Assembly: GCF_964026685.1 (NCBI RefSeq)
Contig: NZ_OZ034688.1
Location: 1-64,000, forward strand
Direction of reading: 5' to 3'
Length of the DNA stretch: 64,000 nucleotides
Source of the DNA: Candidatus Providencia siddallii
Lineage (GTDB): Bacteria; Pseudomonadota; Gammaproteobacteria; Enterobacterales; Enterobacteriaceae
Under the pieces are notes generated by a model. That model did not search any database, had not been told where the DNA came from, and saw only the letters and a program-made list of their open reading frames with translations. This document shows positions 49,803 to 60,593 of the stretch, piece after piece (the stretch's first letter is position 1; every line of letters starts with the position of its first letter). The translations under genes and the position numbers were made by a program.

Positions 49803-50453
49803 TTAAAGTAATTGATATTTTTTTAATCTATATTTTACTAAATCATCAATAGTCATTACTGTCATTTTGTGTTTTTTTGCAAATTTTATAACATCATGTG
49901 TTCTAGCCATTGTACCGTCATTATTTGTTAGTTCGCATAAAACACCAGCTGGTTTAAAGCCAGCTATAGTAGCAAGATCAATTGATGCTTCAGTATGACC
50001 GCGACGATTTAATACACCATTTTTACAACCTAATAAAGGAAAAACGTGTCCTGGATGATTAATATCTGATGGGTTAGCATTATCTGCTATTGCAGTATGA
50101 ATTGTTTTGACTCTGTCGGCAGCTGATACACCAGTTGTTATACCATTTGCTGCTTCGATGCTTACTGTGAATGCTGTTTGGTTTTTACTAGTATTATTTT
50201 TTACCATCATTGGAATATTTAATTGTTTTCGTCTATTTTCTGTTATACAAAGACATATAATCCCGCTGCTATAGTTGATAGCAAAAGCCATTTGTTTTAT
50301 AGTAATTGTTTCTGCGGCAAAAATTATATCTCCTTCATTTTCACGATTTTCATCATCAATTACTAAAACACCCTTTTTTTTTTGTAAATCTATAATAGCG
50401 TTTTCAACTCGTTCTTTTGAATTTCCGAAATCAAAAAGTAAATCACATTCCAT
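49803..50453 (-). CDS. ribB: 3,4-dihydroxy-2-butanone-4-phosphate synthase
   Basis: RibB makes the four-carbon precursor of riboflavin from ribulose-5-phosphate. The 216-aa single-domain protein (E. coli 217) has the acidic metal-binding loop [16 protein letters not shown] near residue 35, the SSGIICL segment, and [13 protein letters not shown] near residue 153. It is not fused to GTP cyclohydrolase II. I see no obvious FMN riboswitch upstream (50454-50549). Retention indicates riboflavin synthesis, a typical B-vitamin service of symbionts. Confidence 0.96.
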   Translation of the reverse strand: MECDLLFDFGNSKERVENAIIDLQKKKGVLVIDDENRENEGDIIFAAETITIKQMAFAINYSSGIICLCITENRRKQLNIPMMVKNNTSKNQTAFTVSIEAANGITTGVSAADRVKTIHTAIADNANPSDINHPGHVFPLLGCKNGVLNRRGHTEASIDLATIAGFKPAGVLCELTNNDGTMARTHDVIKFAKKHKMTVMTIDDLVKYRLKKYQLL

Positions 50454-50549
50454 TTTATATCCTCTATTATTTGTAAAGTATTTTTTTAAAGAAATTTTTT
50501 AATATATATAAAATATTTTATTTTATTTTAAATAAAATTTATAATAATT

Positions 50550-50607
50550 ATTATACTATAACTTTAATAATTATCTATAATAATAATTATTAAAGTTATA
50601 GTATAAT
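50550..50607. terminator. Perfect inverted repeat, 25-bp stem, 8-nt loop
   Basis: Arms 50550-50574 and 50583-50607 match perfectly. The repeat lies downstream of hldE (minus strand, stop at 50671) and about 100 bases upstream of the ribB start, so it may end hldE transcripts before the ribB promoter. Confidence 0.6.
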
Positions 50608-50670
50608 TTTATATTAAAAAATATTTTTATATAAAAGTAATATTTTTTAAAAAATTAATATAATTTATTT

Positions 50671-52104
50671 TTAATTATTTTTTAATTTTATTATGTTGTT
50701 TATAGTATTTGTTGTAGAAAAACCATCTATAAATTTAAGTATTTTAACTTGTCCTCCTGCAGCTAACACTTCTTTGCTTCCTTCAATTTCTTTTATATTA
50801 TAATCTCCACCTTTTACTAATATATCAGGTAGAATACTTATAATTAGACGTTTTGGTGTATCGTCATCAAATGATACAATCCAATCAATTGAATTTAATG
50901 CGTTTAGTATATTCATTCGTTGTTTAATTTTATTTATAGGACGATTTATTCCTTTTAAACGGCGAATTGATGAATCACTATTGACAGCAACAATTAATCT
51001 ATCTCCTAATTTTCGTGCATTTTTAAGGTAAGATATATGACCTGTATGTAAAATATCAAAACATCCATTTGTCATAACTATGCGTTCTCCACGCATTTTT
51101 GCGTAAAAAACTACTTTTTTTAATTTTTTTTCACTTATAATCCCGAAATCATTTTTTGAATATTTATATATTGATTTTTTTAATTCAGTTAAAGATACAG
51201 TTGATGCTCCAAATTTTTTTACTACTATTCCTGCAGATATATTTGCTAATATACATGATTCATGTAATGAACAACCTGATGCAATAGAAGCTGCTAAAAC
51301 TCCTATAACTGTATCACCCGCCCCAGTTACATCAAAAACTTTTTTTGCTTGAGTTTTTAAATGTAATGGCATTTTGTTTTTACAAATTAAACTCATTCCT
51401 TGTTCAGATCGTGTTATTAGTAATGCGGTTAATTTTAATTTTTGAATTAAATTTTTACCTTTTTTTTCTATTTCGTCATTATTTTTACATGGTCCAACTA
51501 TTGATTCAAATTCATGTAAATTCGGTGTTAATAAAGTTGCATATTTATAACATTCAAAATTATTTTTTTTAGGATCAATTATTATAGGTATACCAGCTTC
51601 ATTAGCTAAATTAATTGTTTTTTCAATTTTTGTTAATGTTCCTTTAGAATAATCAGAAATAACTATTGTATTAATATTTGGTAATATTTGTTTTATTCGT
51701 TTTATTATATTTTTTTGATTAATATTTTTAAAATCATTTTCAAAATCAAGGCGAATAAGTTGTTGATTTTGAGATAAAATTCGTATTTTTTTTATTGTTT
51801 TATGAATAGGGCTTGTTATAAAATCACATCGAACATTAGAATAATTTAAGATTTTTGTTAATATTTTTGAAGTATTATCTATTCCTGTTAATCCAATAAG
51901 ATGAGAATATGCTCCTAATGATGCAATATTCATTGCAACATTAGCTGCACCTCCAGGTTTATCTTCAGATTTAGTTATTGAAGCAATTGGAACTGGTGCT
52001 TCTGGAGAAATTTTATTAACAGAACCGTGCCAGTAACGATCTAACATAATATCACCGATAACTAAGACACAAGCTTGTTTGTAATTAGGAATTTTTATTT
52101 TCAT
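50671..52104 (-). CDS. hldE: Bifunctional heptose-7-phosphate kinase / heptose-1-phosphate adenylyltransferase
   Basis: HldE performs two steps of ADP-heptose synthesis for the LPS inner core. The 477-aa protein equals E. coli HldE in length. The N-terminal PfkB-type kinase (about residues 1-320) has GGAANVAMNIASLGA and the DVTGAGDTVIG motif near residue 260. The C-terminal nucleotidyltransferase has MTNGCFDILHTGHISYL near residue 345 and the end GFSTTNTI. With waaC (heptosyltransferase I) and waaA in this window, a heptose-bearing Kdo-lipid A core is implied. Its E. coli neighbour glnE is absent. Confidence 0.96.
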   Translation of the reverse strand: MKIKIPNYKQACVLVIGDIMLDRYWHGSVNKISPEAPVPIASITKSEDKPGGAANVAMNIASLGAYSHLIGLTGIDNTSKILTKILNYSNVRCDFITSPIHKTIKKIRILSQNQQLIRLDFENDFKNINQKNIIKRIKQILPNINTIVISDYSKGTLTKIEKTINLANEAGIPIIIDPKKNNFECYKYATLLTPNLHEFESIVGPCKNNDEIEKKGKNLIQKLKLTALLITRSEQGMSLICKNKMPLHLKTQAKKVFDVTGAGDTVIGVLAASIASGCSLHESCILANISAGIVVKKFGASTVSLTELKKSIYKYSKNDFGIISEKKLKKVVFYAKMRGERIVMTNGCFDILHTGHISYLKNARKLGDRLIVAVNSDSSIRRLKGINRPINKIKQRMNILNALNSIDWIVSFDDDTPKRLIISILPDILVKGGDYNIKEIEGSKEVLAAGGQVKILKFIDGFSTTNTINNIIKLKNN

Positions 52105-52876
52105 GAATTTTTCAATTTACTAATATCCTATTATTAAATAAATTTAATAATAAAAAAAATTTATGTTTTTAATTAAAGTTTTTATTGCATTTAGTTTTTT
52201 ATTATTTATTTCGTTATATGTCAAAGTATTTTTACTTTAAAATCAAAAAAATGTAATGTAGTATTCTATAATTAATTAGTAAATATAAAAAATTTTTATT
52301 TTAATTTTATTAAGTTTAGTTACTTTATAAAAAAGTAATTATATAATGTTATAATATTATTTTTTTAAAAGTATTTATAAATGTATTTTTTTATAAAATT
52401 ATAAATTTTATAAAAATTATTGATTATATATTTTTTATTTTTTTAAAAATATTAATTTTTTAATTTTTTTATGTAATTGTTTTAATATAATTTTATTATT
52501 TTAATATAAAAAAATATATTTATATTAAAATTAATATAATTTAACAATATTATAAAGTTATTAAATTTTTAATGTATTTATTTTTTTTATATTTAGTTAA
52601 ATTAATTTTTTTATTTATATTTTACATATTTAATTTTTATAATGTTTTATATAAATTATATATTAAAAATTAATATATAATTTATATATTATATTATTAA
52701 TATATTGTATAAAATATATGTTGTTTTTTATAAAAAATAATTTATTTTGTTTTTAAAATAAAATTATTTACTTGAATTTTATCTATTTTTATTTAAAATA
52801 AAATGAAATATTTGTTTTTTGTTAAAAATTGTATTTTTAAAAAAATAAAATAAATTATAATCAAAGGAATTATAAA
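52105..52876. other. 772-bp intergenic region hldE/ubiK with a 19-bp palindrome
   Basis: Divergent interval, the longest non-coding stretch in the window, nearly pure A+T. A perfect inverted repeat (arms 52648-52666 and 52670-52688, 3-nt loop) is the only structure. An AAAGGAAT ribosome-binding site precedes ubiK. Confidence 0.6.
52648..52688. repeat. Perfect inverted repeat, 19-bp stem, 3-nt loop
   Basis: An A/T-only perfect palindrome in the divergent hldE/ubiK interval, where a terminator is not expected. Confidence 0.6.
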
Positions 52877-53146
52877 ATGTTTAACGCAAAAAAAATAGAA
52901 CAAATAGCACGTAAGATATATTCTATATTATTACAAACTATTAATAATTTAAAAAAATTTTTTAATAAAAAAATAAAATATATTATGCAATCTAAAGTTA
53001 CTAAATTTAATTTAGTTTCTAAAGAAGAATTTGAGATTCAAAAAAAAACGATAATAATTCTTAATGAAAAAATATTAAAAATAGAACAACGTATTAATAA
53101 TATTGAAAAAAATTCTTTAAAAGAAAAAAATAATTTATCGCAATAA
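52877..53146 (+). CDS. ubiK: Ubiquinone biosynthesis accessory factor UbiK (YqiC)
   Basis: UbiK is a small membrane-fusogenic coiled-coil protein that assists the ubiquinone biosynthesis complex with UbiJ. The 89-aa product keeps the family start MFNAKKIEQIARKI (E. coli MIDPKKIEQIARQV) and the segment LVSKEEFEIQKK, followed by the C-terminal coiled coil. It is distant in sequence but consistent in size and position: in E. coli yqiC lies beside ribB. It suggests aerobic respiration. Confidence 0.85.
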   Translation: MFNAKKIEQIARKIYSILLQTINNLKKFFNKKIKYIMQSKVTKFNLVSKEEFEIQKKTIIILNEKILKIEQRINNIEKNSLKEKNNLSQ

Positions 53147-53769
53147 TTTTATTTTTTTTGTTTAAAAAATTATTAATTTTATTAAATTATAGTTAATTTA
53201 TATTAATAAAAAAAATAATTTTATTATTTATTATATAATAAAGTTATTAATTTAAAATATTAATAAGTGTTATATATATTTTATGAAAAATATTTTTTAT
53301 ATAAAAAAATAAATTAAAATATTTAAATAATTAAAATTGTTAATTATATTTTGTAATATAATATAAATGTTTTTTTATTTTTTAATTAAAGTTATCTTAT
53401 ATTTTTATTAAATTTTAAATATATTTGTATTATTATTTATTAAAAATATTATATGAAGATGATAAATATAAATATATTAAAATAATTTTATATAATTTTA
53501 ATTAAGTTATTATATATATTTGTTTTTTCATAATATTATTTTTATAATAAAATATTTAATATATTTAATATAATTTATTTAATTTTTAATATGTCTTATA
53601 TAAAATAATATTAAAAGAAATAGTTTTTTAAATAAATTAAAAATTAAATAAATATTTTTAATTTAGTTTTATTATCATTTAACAATAAAATATTATTTTT
53701 TGTAAAAACATAGTTTTTATTTTTTTAATATTTATTATATATAATATTTTATTATATAGGATAATTATT
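53147..53769. other. 623-bp intergenic region ubiK/cca
   Basis: No gene, RNA or long inverted repeat that I can support. A+T-rich throughout. Confidence 0.5.
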
Positions 53770-55005
53770 ATGAGGATATATTTAGTTGGTGGAGCTGTTA
53801 GAGATCAATTGCTTGGTTTGCCTATTTCAGATAAAGATTTTGTTGTTGTTGGTTCCACTCCTAAAGAAATGATAAAAAATGGTTTTAAACAAGTTGGTAG
53901 TGATTTTCCTGTTTTTATACATCCAAAGACAAATGAGGAATATGCTTTAGCAAGAACTGAACGAAAAATTGCTTTAGGTTATAATGGATTTTTTTGTAAT
54001 AATAATAAAAATATAACTATAGAAGATGATTTATTACGTCGTGATCTTACTATCAATGCAATAGCTCAAGATGAAAATGGTAAAATAGTTGATCCTTATC
54101 ATGGATATGATGATATAAAAAAACGAATTTTACGTCATGTATCGCCTGCTTTTGTTGAAGATTCATTACGAGTATTACGTGTTGCTAGATTTGCAGCGCG
54201 TTTTTATCAAAAAGGATTTACTGTTGCACCAGAAACTATTGCATTAATGCAATCTAAAAGTGTTTTAAATGAATTATTATATTTAAAACCTGAAAGAATA
54301 TGGTTAGAAACTGAAAAAGCATTAAAATCAGATTCTCCAGAAATTTATATAAAAATTTTACGTAAGTGTGGCGCACTTGCGATTATTTTTCCTGAAATTG
54401 AAAAATTATTTGATGTGTCAGGTTTTAAACAATGTAAACAAGAAATTGATATTGGTAATCATACTATGATGGTTATGAAAATTGTATCAAAATTAACAAG
54501 TAATATTAACGTTCGTTTTGCTGCTTTATGTCATGATTTTGGTGAAATATTAACATCAAAAAAAATATTATTAAGTCATTCTAATCATGTAGAAAATGGT
54601 ATTCAAATAATTAATGGATTTTGTAAAAGGATAAAAGTACCTACAGATATATGTGATTTTGCTTGTCTTGCGGCAAGGTTTCACGATAAAATTCATATTA
54701 TTAATAAACTTACAGCAATAGAAATAGTTAATATTTTTAATATAATGGATGCATGGCGTAAATCATGTAGAATTGAATATTTAAGTATAGTAAGTGAAGC
54801 AGATGCTAAAGGGAGAAATGGTTGTTTATATGAATTATACCCTCAAGGTGATTTTTTTCGTCAAGCTTTTGATATAGCTAAATCTATAAGTGTAAAATCA
54901 ATTATAAAACAAGGTTTTAAAGATTTTAAAATACGTGAAGAATTAACTAAACAACGTATTAAAGGTATTTTTGATTGGAAAAAACATCAAAAATTATTTA
55001 ATTAA
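53770..55005 (+). CDS. cca: CCA-adding enzyme (tRNA nucleotidyltransferase) with HD domain
   Basis: Cca adds or repairs the 3' CCA of tRNAs. The 411-aa protein (E. coli 412) starts with the class II nucleotidyltransferase signature YLVGGAVRDQLLGLPISDKDFVVVG. It has the RRDLTINAIA segment, the flexible-loop and helical domains, and the HD phosphohydrolase domain (AALCHDFGE near residue 257). The bacterial multi-domain form is therefore complete. The ribosome-binding site is AGGATAA. Confidence 0.97.
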   Translation: MRIYLVGGAVRDQLLGLPISDKDFVVVGSTPKEMIKNGFKQVGSDFPVFIHPKTNEEYALARTERKIALGYNGFFCNNNKNITIEDDLLRRDLTINAIAQDENGKIVDPYHGYDDIKKRILRHVSPAFVEDSLRVLRVARFAARFYQKGFTVAPETIALMQSKSVLNELLYLKPERIWLETEKALKSDSPEIYIKILRKCGALAIIFPEIEKLFDVSGFKQCKQEIDIGNHTMMVMKIVSKLTSNINVRFAALCHDFGEILTSKKILLSHSNHVENGIQIINGFCKRIKVPTDICDFACLAARFHDKIHIINKLTAIEIVNIFNIMDAWRKSCRIEYLSIVSEADAKGRNGCLYELYPQGDFFRQAFDIAKSISVKSIIKQGFKDFKIREELTKQRIKGIFDWKKHQKLFN

Positions 55006-55166
55006 TATTTAAGAGAATTTTATAATAATATCTATTATATATTTTTATAATTTATAGTTTTTTAAAATTAACAATAATTGTTTATTTTTGTAATAAAGAT
55101 TTTATTTTTTTTGTATATGAATTTATTTATTTTTATATATATTTTTTATATATTGAAATATATAAA

Positions 55167-55898
55167 TTATTTTTTTTCATTTAACTTTAAAATTTCATTG
55201 TCTAATTTAGATATTTTGTTTTTTATTATTTTGTAACAATAATTTGATAATATACGTATATTTTTACTATTATATTTAGATGTATCTATTGGTTCTAATA
55301 TTTCAATGATAACATAACCATTGTTCCAACGATTTAATTTTATTTTATTGTGTATTGTTGATAAACAAATTGGAATAATTGGTACTTTTGCTTTTATTGC
55401 AGTATAAAAAGCTCCTGATTTAAATGGAAGAAGACCTTTACCGCGACTACGTGTACCTTCTGGAAAAATCCAAACAGAAATGTTTTTCATTTTAATTTGT
55501 TTTACAATTTGTATAATTGTATTGTGTGCTTTTAAGTTGTTGTTCCTATTAATTAGAATATTTCCTGTTATCCAATATAAAAAACCAAAAAAAGGTATTA
55601 ATAATAAACTTTTTTTTCCTACAGTAACAGTATTTGATTGTATAGCATTTGATATCGTAATCATATCAAAAATATTTTGATGATTACTAATATAAATTGC
55701 TTTATCAAAATTTTTTGATTTTAAAGAAATTCTTTTTATTATTTTTATACCAAAAATTTTTGATAATTTTCCAAAAATTCTTCCAAAAATCATAACATGT
55801 TTTGGATTTCTTGGGCTATATAAACAATAAATTATTCCAATAATATAAAGACATATAATAAAAATTATTGTAAAAATTATTCTGATCAGTGCTAACAT
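55167..55898 (-). CDS. plsC: 1-acyl-sn-glycerol-3-phosphate acyltransferase PlsC
   Basis: PlsC acylates lysophosphatidic acid to phosphatidic acid, the precursor of all membrane phospholipids, at the inner membrane. The 243-aa protein (E. coli 245) has an N-terminal membrane helix, the catalytic NHQNIFD (HX4D) motif near residue 73, and FPEGTRSRGKG near residue 144. It also has the PIIPICLS segment. It is convergent with cca. Phospholipid synthesis is thus at least partly kept. Confidence 0.95.
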   Translation of the reverse strand: MLALIRIIFTIIFIICLYIIGIIYCLYSPRNPKHVMIFGRIFGKLSKIFGIKIIKRISLKSKNFDKAIYISNHQNIFDMITISNAIQSNTVTVGKKSLLLIPFFGFLYWITGNILINRNNNLKAHNTIIQIVKQIKMKNISVWIFPEGTRSRGKGLLPFKSGAFYTAIKAKVPIIPICLSTIHNKIKLNRWNNGYVIIEILEPIDTSKYNSKNIRILSNYCYKIIKNKISKLDNEILKLNEKK

Positions 55899-56121
55899 TT
55901 TATTTTTTTTTATATTAATTTATTTTATGTAAAAATATTTTTTAAAGATTTTATATATTTTGTTTTTATATTATATTAATTTTTGTTTTTAAAAACAATT
56001 ATATTTGTTTATATAAAATTAGTATTTTTAAAAAAAATATTAAAACTAAAAAAAATATAATTAATATTATTTTATATTATTTATAAAAATTTTTACAAAA
56101 ATATGAATTTAATAATTGAAA

Positions 56122-56174
56122 AACTAATAAAAAAATAAATAATATTTTATATATTATTTATTTTTTTATTAGTT
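56122..56174. repeat. Perfect inverted repeat, 22-bp stem, 9-nt loop
   Basis: Arms 56122-56143 and 56153-56174 are perfect reverse complements, A/T-rich. The repeat lies in a divergent interval, not at a gene end. Confidence 0.65.
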
Positions 56175-56449
56175 AATTATATTAAATTTATTTTAATTTT
56201 TATTGATATTATTTATTTTAATAAAAAACTAATATTTTTTTAATATTTTTATTTTTTTTTTAATTTTTTTTATTTAGAATAAGTTAATTTTATTTAAAAA
56301 ATTTGGTTTTTAATTTTTATTAAAATTGATGAAATTTATTTTTTTATTTTTATAAAAAATATTCAATTAGTATAAATATTTTATAAATTTTAGTTTTGCG
56401 ATATATTATTTTTTTATTATTTAGTATATTAGTTTAATAGTATTATTAA

Positions 56450-56517
56450 TTATAAAATAATTTAATTATAAAAATAAATTTAATTTAAAATATTTTTATA
56501 ATTAAATTATTTTATAA
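56450..56517. repeat. Perfect inverted repeat, 27-bp stem, 14-nt loop
   Basis: Arms 56450-56476 and 56491-56517 are perfect reverse complements made only of A and T, about 135 bases upstream of pyrE. The position suggests a possible leader hairpin if pyrE transcription starts further upstream. Confidence 0.65.
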
Positions 56518-56651
56518 AAAAATTATATTTTTAAAAAATTTTTACATAATATTATATGTTTTAAATTAATTTTATTTATATTTTAAATTTTATAAATTTA
56601 TTTAATTGTATAAAATTGTTTAATTAATTTTATTTTTTAGGAAAATAATTA

Positions 56652-57299
56652 ATGAAAAAATATAAAGTTGAATTTATTGAACTTGCGTTAAAAAGAAAAG
56701 CTATAAAGTTCGGTGATTTTATTTTAAAATCAGGACGTAAAAGTCCATTTTTTTTTAATTTTGGATCATTTAATACTGGATATGATTTATCTCTTGTAGG
56801 ACGTTATTATGCGGAAGCTTTAAAAGATAATGAAATAGATTGTGATGTTGTTTTAGGTATTGCTTATAAAGGGATTCCAATAGTTGTTTCAATGGTTATA
56901 GCGCTTTCTGAATATTATAATATTAATATGTCATATTCTTTTAATCGTAAAGAATTTAAAAAATATGGAGAAAAAGGTAGTTTAATTGGAAGTTCTTTAA
57001 AAGGTCGTGTTTTAATAGTAGATGATGTAATTACTTCTGGTGCATCTATTTATGAATCTATAAAATTTATTGAACAAAAAAAAGCTATAATAAGTGGTGT
57101 TTTATTATGTCTTGATCGTCAAGAAGTAGGAAAAAATAAAATGCTTGCAACAAAAGAAATAGAACGTAAATATTGTAATGTTTATTCAATAATAACTATT
57201 AATGATTTAATAAATTATTTATCAAATTTCAGTTGTATGAAAGATCATTTATTTTCTTTAAGAGTTTATCATGATCGTTATAAAGAAAATATAAAATAA
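56652..57299 (+). CDS. pyrE: Orotate phosphoribosyltransferase
   Basis: PyrE converts orotate and PRPP to OMP, the fifth step of pyrimidine synthesis. The 215-aa protein (E. coli 213) shows FGDFILKSGRKSPFFFNFG at the N-terminus, VLGIAYKGIP near residue 77, and the PRPP-binding motif VLIVDDVITSGASI near residue 122. The neighbouring dut and coaBC are in the E. coli order, without slmA and rph. Confidence 0.97.
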   Translation: MKKYKVEFIELALKRKAIKFGDFILKSGRKSPFFFNFGSFNTGYDLSLVGRYYAEALKDNEIDCDVVLGIAYKGIPIVVSMVIALSEYYNINMSYSFNRKEFKKYGEKGSLIGSSLKGRVLIVDDVITSGASIYESIKFIEQKKAIISGVLLCLDRQEVGKNKMLATKEIERKYCNVYSIITINDLINYLSNFSCMKDHLFSLRVYHDRYKENIK

Positions 57300-57339
57300 A
57301 AGTAATTAAAAGTATTATATATTATTAATATTTTAAATA

Positions 57340-57792
57340 TTAAAATCCAGAATGACCAAATCCATTTATTCCACGTTTTGTTTTTTTAAAATTATTTACA
57401 ATATTAAATTGAATTTGAAATATTGGAATAAAAATTAATTGTGCAATTCTATTTCCAGGTTTTATATAGAATTTTTTGTTACTGTGGTTTAGGATTGATA
57501 TCATAATTTCTCCTTGATAATCAGAATCTATTAATCCAATTGAGTTATTTAAAATTATTCCATGTTTATGTGCTAAGCCTGAACGAGGTAAAATTATTGC
57601 TGCAATTTGTTTATTAGCTATATAAATAGCTAATCCAGTCGATATTAATTTTGATTCGTTTGAATTTAATAGTACTGGTTTATTTATACAAGCACATAAG
57701 TCTAATCCTGCAGAACCTTTTGTTGAATATTTAGGTAACGGAAAAATGTTTCCTATTCGTTTATCAAGAATTTTTAAATCGATTTTTTTCAT
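57340..57792 (-). CDS. dut: Deoxyuridine 5'-triphosphate nucleotidohydrolase (dUTPase)
   Basis: Dut hydrolyses dUTP to dUMP, keeping uracil out of DNA and feeding thymidylate synthesis. Its substrate comes from Dcd (15822-16386). The 150-aa trimeric enzyme has the five family motifs, including GSAGLDL near residue 28, [11 protein letters not shown] near residue 70, [12 protein letters not shown] near residue 85, and the glycine-rich C-terminal [10 protein letters not shown]. Its start overlaps the 3' end of coaBC by about 30 bases. Confidence 0.97.
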   Translation of the reverse strand: MKKIDLKILDKRIGNIFPLPKYSTKGSAGLDLCACINKPVLLNSNESKLISTGLAIYIANKQIAAIILPRSGLAHKHGIILNNSIGLIDSDYQGEIMISILNHSNKKFYIKPGNRIAQLIFIPIFQIQFNIVNNFKKTKRGINGFGHSGF

Positions 57793-58999
57793 AACGATAA
57801 ATTATTTCATCAAGTAATTTTTGGCTTAATTCAATTTTATTAGAACGTGGTAATTTAGTACAACCATTAGAATCCAATAAAAATAATGAATTAAAGTTAT
57901 TATTAAATATTTTATTATAAATAGAAATTTTATTTGCGCAAATTAAATCAAGTTTTTTTTCTTGTAATTTTTGATATGCATTTTTTTTTATATTTTGTGT
58001 TTCTGCTGCAAAACCAACTACATAAGGACGATTTTGTTTTAAATTACTTACACTTGATATAATATCTGGATTTTTTATTAAAAAAATAGTTTTTTTGTTT
58101 TTTTCTTTTTTTATTTTATGTTTTGAAATTTTTTCTGGACGATAATCTGATATTGCAGCGGAACTTATAAAAATATTTTGTTCACTGATTGTTTTATGAA
58201 CTTTTTTATACATATCTAAACAATTAACAACATTTATTCTAGTGACATTTTTTGGAGTTTTAAGATTAACTGGACCAGTAATTAATGTAACTTTTGCTCC
58301 GCGTTTACTTGCTGAATCTGCAATTGCAAATCCCATTTTACCAGAACTGTAATTACCAATAAAACGAATTGGATCTAGATTTTCATATGTTGGTCCTGAT
58401 GTAATCATTATTTTTATATTTTTAAAATCTTTTTTAATATAAAAATGATTATTTAAAAAATTTATAATTTTTAATGGTGATATCATACAACCCATTCCTA
58501 TATCACCACACGCTTGTTTTCCTATATCAGGTCCTAAAATTATAAATTCTCGTTGTTTTAATTTTTTTAAGTTATCTTGCGTTGCTTTTGCATAATACAT
58601 TTGGTTATTCATTGTTGGTACAATGGCAATTGTTGCTTTTGATGCAAGGCAAATAGTTGTAAGTAAATTATTTGCTATACCAGCTCTTAGTTTAGCGATA
58701 GTGTTAGCAGTGGCAGGGGCTAAAATGATTATATCAGCCCATTTAGCTAGTTCTATATGATTTATTGTGTTTTTTGTTGATATATCAAATAATGTATTTA
58801 AAATGGTATTTCCAGATATTGTTTGTAGTGTTAGTTTAGTAATAAATTTTTTTGCTGATTTTGTCATTACAATACGTACAATTGCACCTTTATTACGTAA
58901 TAATCTTATTAATTCTGGTATTTTGTAAGCTGAAATCCCACCACAAACACCAAGTATAATATGTTTGTTTAATAACGTATTTTTTTTTTCTTGATTCAT
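57761..58999 (-). CDS. coaBC: Bifunctional CoaBC: phosphopantothenoylcysteine decarboxylase / synthetase
   Basis: CoaBC (Dfp) makes phosphopantetheine from phosphopantothenate and cysteine on the way to CoA. The N-terminal FMN decarboxylase ([21 protein letters not shown], then [20 protein letters not shown]) is followed by the synthetase domain ([26 protein letters not shown] near residue 195). A TGA at 57764-57766 lies where E. coli CoaBC ends. The next codon is TAA (57761-57763). With UGA = Trp the protein is 412 aa and ends NS-W. CoaD (59962-60444) completes the next CoA step nearby. Confidence 0.95.
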
Positions 59000-59201
59000 T
59001 TTTTTATTTTTAATTATATTATAATTATGTTAATATATTATTATATTAACATTTATTTTAATATAAATTAGTAAGTTTTTATTGATTTTATATTTTTATT
59101 TTTTTAATAAGTTTAATTATTTCAAAATATTTTAAAATAATTTACTTTTTTATGAAAATAAATTATTTATTTAAAATAAAAAGATTATTTTTGGAGTTGA
59201 A

Positions 59202-59423
59202 ATGTCACGAGTTTGTCAAGTTACTGGTAAAAAACCAATGAGTGGGAATAATCGTTCGCATGCTTTAAATGCAACTAAGCGTCGTTTTTTGCCAAATTTA
59301 CATTATCATCGTTTTTGGGTTGATTCTAAAAAATGTTTTATTAAATTACGTATATCTTCTAAAGGTATAAAAATAATTGATAAAAAAGGTATAGATGCAG
59401 TTTTAAATAAACTTATATTATAG
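59202..59423 (+). CDS. rpmB: 50S ribosomal protein L28
   Basis: The 73-aa protein (E. coli 78) starts [29 protein letters not shown], the L28 signature. It is slightly short at the C-terminus. A TGGAGTTG ribosome-binding site precedes it, and rpmG follows after 8 bases in the usual pair. Confidence 0.96.
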   Translation: MSRVCQVTGKKPMSGNNRSHALNATKRRFLPNLHYHRFWVDSKKCFIKLRISSKGIKIIDKKGIDAVLNKLIL

Positions 59424-59431
59424 GAAAATAG

Positions 59432-59599
59432 ATGTCTAAAAGTATCAGAGAAAAAATTAAATTAGTTTCTTCTAAAAACACTGGTCATTATTATACAACA
59501 ACAAAAAATAAACGTAATATGCCAGAAAAATTACAATTAAAAAAATTTGATCCCGTTATTCGTAAATATGTACTTTATAGAGAAGAAAAAATTAAATAA
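59432..59599 (+). CDS. rpmG: 50S ribosomal protein L33
   Basis: A 55-aa protein identical in length to E. coli L33 and similar throughout: [24 protein letters not shown] and [14 protein letters not shown]. It is translated right after rpmB with its own AGGAAAAT ribosome-binding site. It ends with TAA. Confidence 0.96.
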   Translation: MSKSIREKIKLVSSKNTGHYYTTTKNKRNMPEKLQLKKFDPVIRKYVLYREEKIK

Positions 59600-59961
59600 T
59601 TAATGTTATTTTTTAAAATTAAATTTTATATTTATTTTATTATTTTAAAATAAAAAAAGTAAATGATAGTATTTATGTATAAAATATCATGTAAAAATAT
59701 AAATAATATTATTATTTATATTTAAAAAATGTAATTTTATATAAAAGTAAAAAAAATAAAGTTATTTTTAATATATTATTTTAATTTGTATATAAAATAA
59801 ATTAATTAAAATCAATAATTTTTATAATAATTATTTTTATAAAAATTTTATAATGTTTATTATTAATTGATTATTTATCATACATATTTATTTATAAAAT
59901 AAATATGTATTTTTAATTGTATAAAATTATTAGAAAAATAAAAAATATTAAATTAAATAAT
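59600..59961. other. 362-bp convergent intergenic region rpmG/coaD
   Basis: No gene is visible; mutM, present here in E. coli, is absent. A hairpin at 59880-59910 is the only clear structure. Confidence 0.55.
59880..59910 (+). terminator. Hairpin with 14-bp stem followed by T5
   Basis: Arms 59880-59893 and 59897-59910 pair perfectly with a 3-nt loop. The right arm is followed by TTTTT, resembling an intrinsic terminator for the rpmB-rpmG direction, though it lies 280 bases beyond the rpmG stop. Confidence 0.5.
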
Positions 59962-60444
59962 TTAAATTTTAGTTTTTTTTAAAATTGCTTCAAGAACAAT
60001 TGAAGGTAAAAATGATGAAATATCACCGTTATATTTTATAATGTTTTTAATTAACGATGAAGAAATAAAAGATAGATTTTGTGATGATATTAAAAATAAA
60101 GTTTCTATTTTAGGTTCTAAATGTTTATTTATATTAGCAAGTTGTAATTCATATTCAAAATCAGATACAGAACGTATACCGCGTATTAAAATATTAGTTT
60201 TATGTTGTTTAGCAAAAGTTGTTATTAGTTGAGAATAACTAATAACTTCTATATTATCAAAATTTGAAGTTACTTGTTTTGCTAAAGAAACTCTTTCGTT
60301 AATTGAAAACATTGTTTTTTTATTTTTATTTTCTGCAATTGCTAAAATAATATGTTTAAAGATAAATGACGCTCTAGATATAATATCTAGATGTCCTAAA
60401 GTAATTGGATCAAAAGTTCCTGGAAATATTATTTTATTTTTCAT
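59962..60444 (-). CDS. coaD: Phosphopantetheine adenylyltransferase
   Basis: CoaD adenylylates phosphopantetheine to dephospho-CoA. The 160-aa protein (E. coli 159) has the nucleotidyltransferase motif FPGTFDPITLGHLDII near residue 7, the GIRSVSDFEYE segment near residue 90, and the end motif ISSSLIK. It sits next to divergently transcribed waaA, as in the E. coli waaA-coaD neighbourhood. Confidence 0.97.
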   Translation of the reverse strand: MKNKIIFPGTFDPITLGHLDIISRASFIFKHIILAIAENKNKKTMFSINERVSLAKQVTSNFDNIEVISYSQLITTFAKQHKTNILIRGIRSVSDFEYELQLANINKHLEPKIETLFLISSQNLSFISSSLIKNIIKYNGDISSFLPSIVLEAILKKTKI

Positions 60445-60593
60445 TATTAAAGTTATTTGAAATAATTTTATATTAATAATTAATATTATTTATTTTTTTG
60501 TAATTATAAAATTATTTTTTGGTTAGATTTAATTTTATTTTTTTATATATTATTTTAAATCTTAAATTTTATAGTTTTATAAAAAGTGATTTT

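Larger units (their letters stand above)
55899..56651. other. 753-bp divergent intergenic region plsC/pyrE with two long palindromes
   Basis: No gene is visible. In E. coli slmA and rph would be near pyrE. Two perfect inverted repeats occur, at 56122-56174 (22-bp arms) and 56450-56517 (27-bp arms). An AGGAAAATAATTA ribosome-binding site precedes pyrE. Confidence 0.65.

Noticed and set aside
50454-50549. FMN riboswitch upstream of ribB
   Set aside because: The leader is short and almost pure A+T. None of the conserved G/C-rich elements of the RFN motif is visible.
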